Assembly (NCBI GenBank): GCA_015711895.1
Contig: JACVJH010000268.1
Coordinates: forward strand, 1 to 6,207
From: Candidatus Solincola tengchongensis
GTDB lineage: Bacteria > Actinomycetota > Geothermincolia > Geothermincolales > RBG-13-55-18
Direction: 5' to 3'
Length of the DNA stretch: 6,207 nt
In this document: positions 5,972-6,207 of the stretch, piece after piece
How the letters are laid out: each line of letters opens with the position of its first letter
How positions within the stretch are numbered: position 1 is the first letter of the stretch
Notes under the pieces: generated by a model
What the model saw: the letters and a program-made list of their open reading frames with translations, nothing else
What the model was told of the DNA's origin: nothing
Databases searched by the model: none
Translations under genes and position numbers: made by a program

Positions 5972-6207
5972 AGTACATGGCGGAAGGGTACCCTCTTCCA
6001 AGCACCTACATCCTCTGCGAGCTGAGGCACCAGATCTTGGATTCCGATCCCGCCGCGTCCCTACACGCAGCCCCTACAAGGGGAATGTTATCATGTCAAG
6101 TGACGTTCAGAGTGGAAAACGACGGAAGAGAGCGGTGAGGACAACCCTCCCCTCGCATGTGGCGCTCTTTCCGCTTCAAGCCGGGAACCGGAAAAAGCAG
6201 GGAGGAG
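5972..6207. other. Right-edge region with no complete gene; possible start of a plus-strand gene
   Basis: Nothing here is a full gene. On the plus strand an ATG at 6093, with AAGGGGA about 8 bases upstream, opens a frame that stays open to the window edge (38 codons, beginning MSSDVQSGKRRKR). A second frame from an ATG at 6157 is also open (17 codons) but lacks a ribosome site. GGGAGGAG at the last bases could instead be a ribosome site for a gene starting just outside. A small inverted repeat, CCCCT/AGGGG, lies at 6071-6083. Which option is true cannot be told from this window. Confidence 0.3.

Noticed and set aside
6089..6099. TTGACA on the minus strand (6099-6094) as a -35 element
   Set aside because: No acceptable -10 hexamer lies 16-18 bases downstream; the position offers only TAGGGG.

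Overview
The window is GC-rich DNA, and its real genes strongly favour G or C at third codon positions. It carries five recognisable protein genes, one decayed transposase fragment, several promoter and terminator signals, and about 1.4 kb of non-coding DNA. The best lineage hint is the long secreted protein, whose C-terminal repeats (Y-F-A-E-G...L-x-N-P to E-R-P-x-Y-F-x-Y) I associate with uncultured deep-branching Actinobacteriota such as the Geothermincolia/OPB41 group. This assignment is from memory and is moderate at best.

Layout from left to right. Positions 1-684 (minus) hold the first 228 codons of larB, the carboxylase/hydrolase of nickel-pincer nucleotide cofactor synthesis; its 3' end lies outside the window. 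Positions 685-1333 are a long intergenic stretch with the larB promoter region, a short 22-bp tandem repeat and two hairpins of unknown role. Positions 1334-3796 (plus) encode an 820-residue exported protein: signal peptide, a probable seven-bladed beta-propeller, then four repeats of about 106 residues. A symmetric hairpin at 3862-3885 separates it from the convergent gene 3914-4183 (minus), an 89-residue single-RRM RNA-binding protein with its own promoter and a structured leader. Upstream of that, 4316-4540 (minus) is a small hypothetical protein with its own promoter and strong Shine-Dalgarno. Positions 4627-5033 contain no intact gene but include what looks like a frameshifted relic of an IS1595-type transposase zinc ribbon. 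Positions 5034-5924 (minus) encode a DapA/NanA-family aldolase or lyase. Positions 5972-6207 hold no complete gene; frames open at the right edge could be the start of a plus-strand gene.

The genes do not look like one pathway. Each has its own upstream signals, and the intervening spacers are long, so I read this as a set of single-gene units. The most interesting parts are the mosaic secreted protein, with its recent blade-pair duplication, and the RRM gene leader, which places a run of eight U in the loop of a perfect 9-bp hairpin just ahead of a gene for an RNA-binding protein. I found no CRISPR array, tRNA, rRNA, phage gene or defence system.
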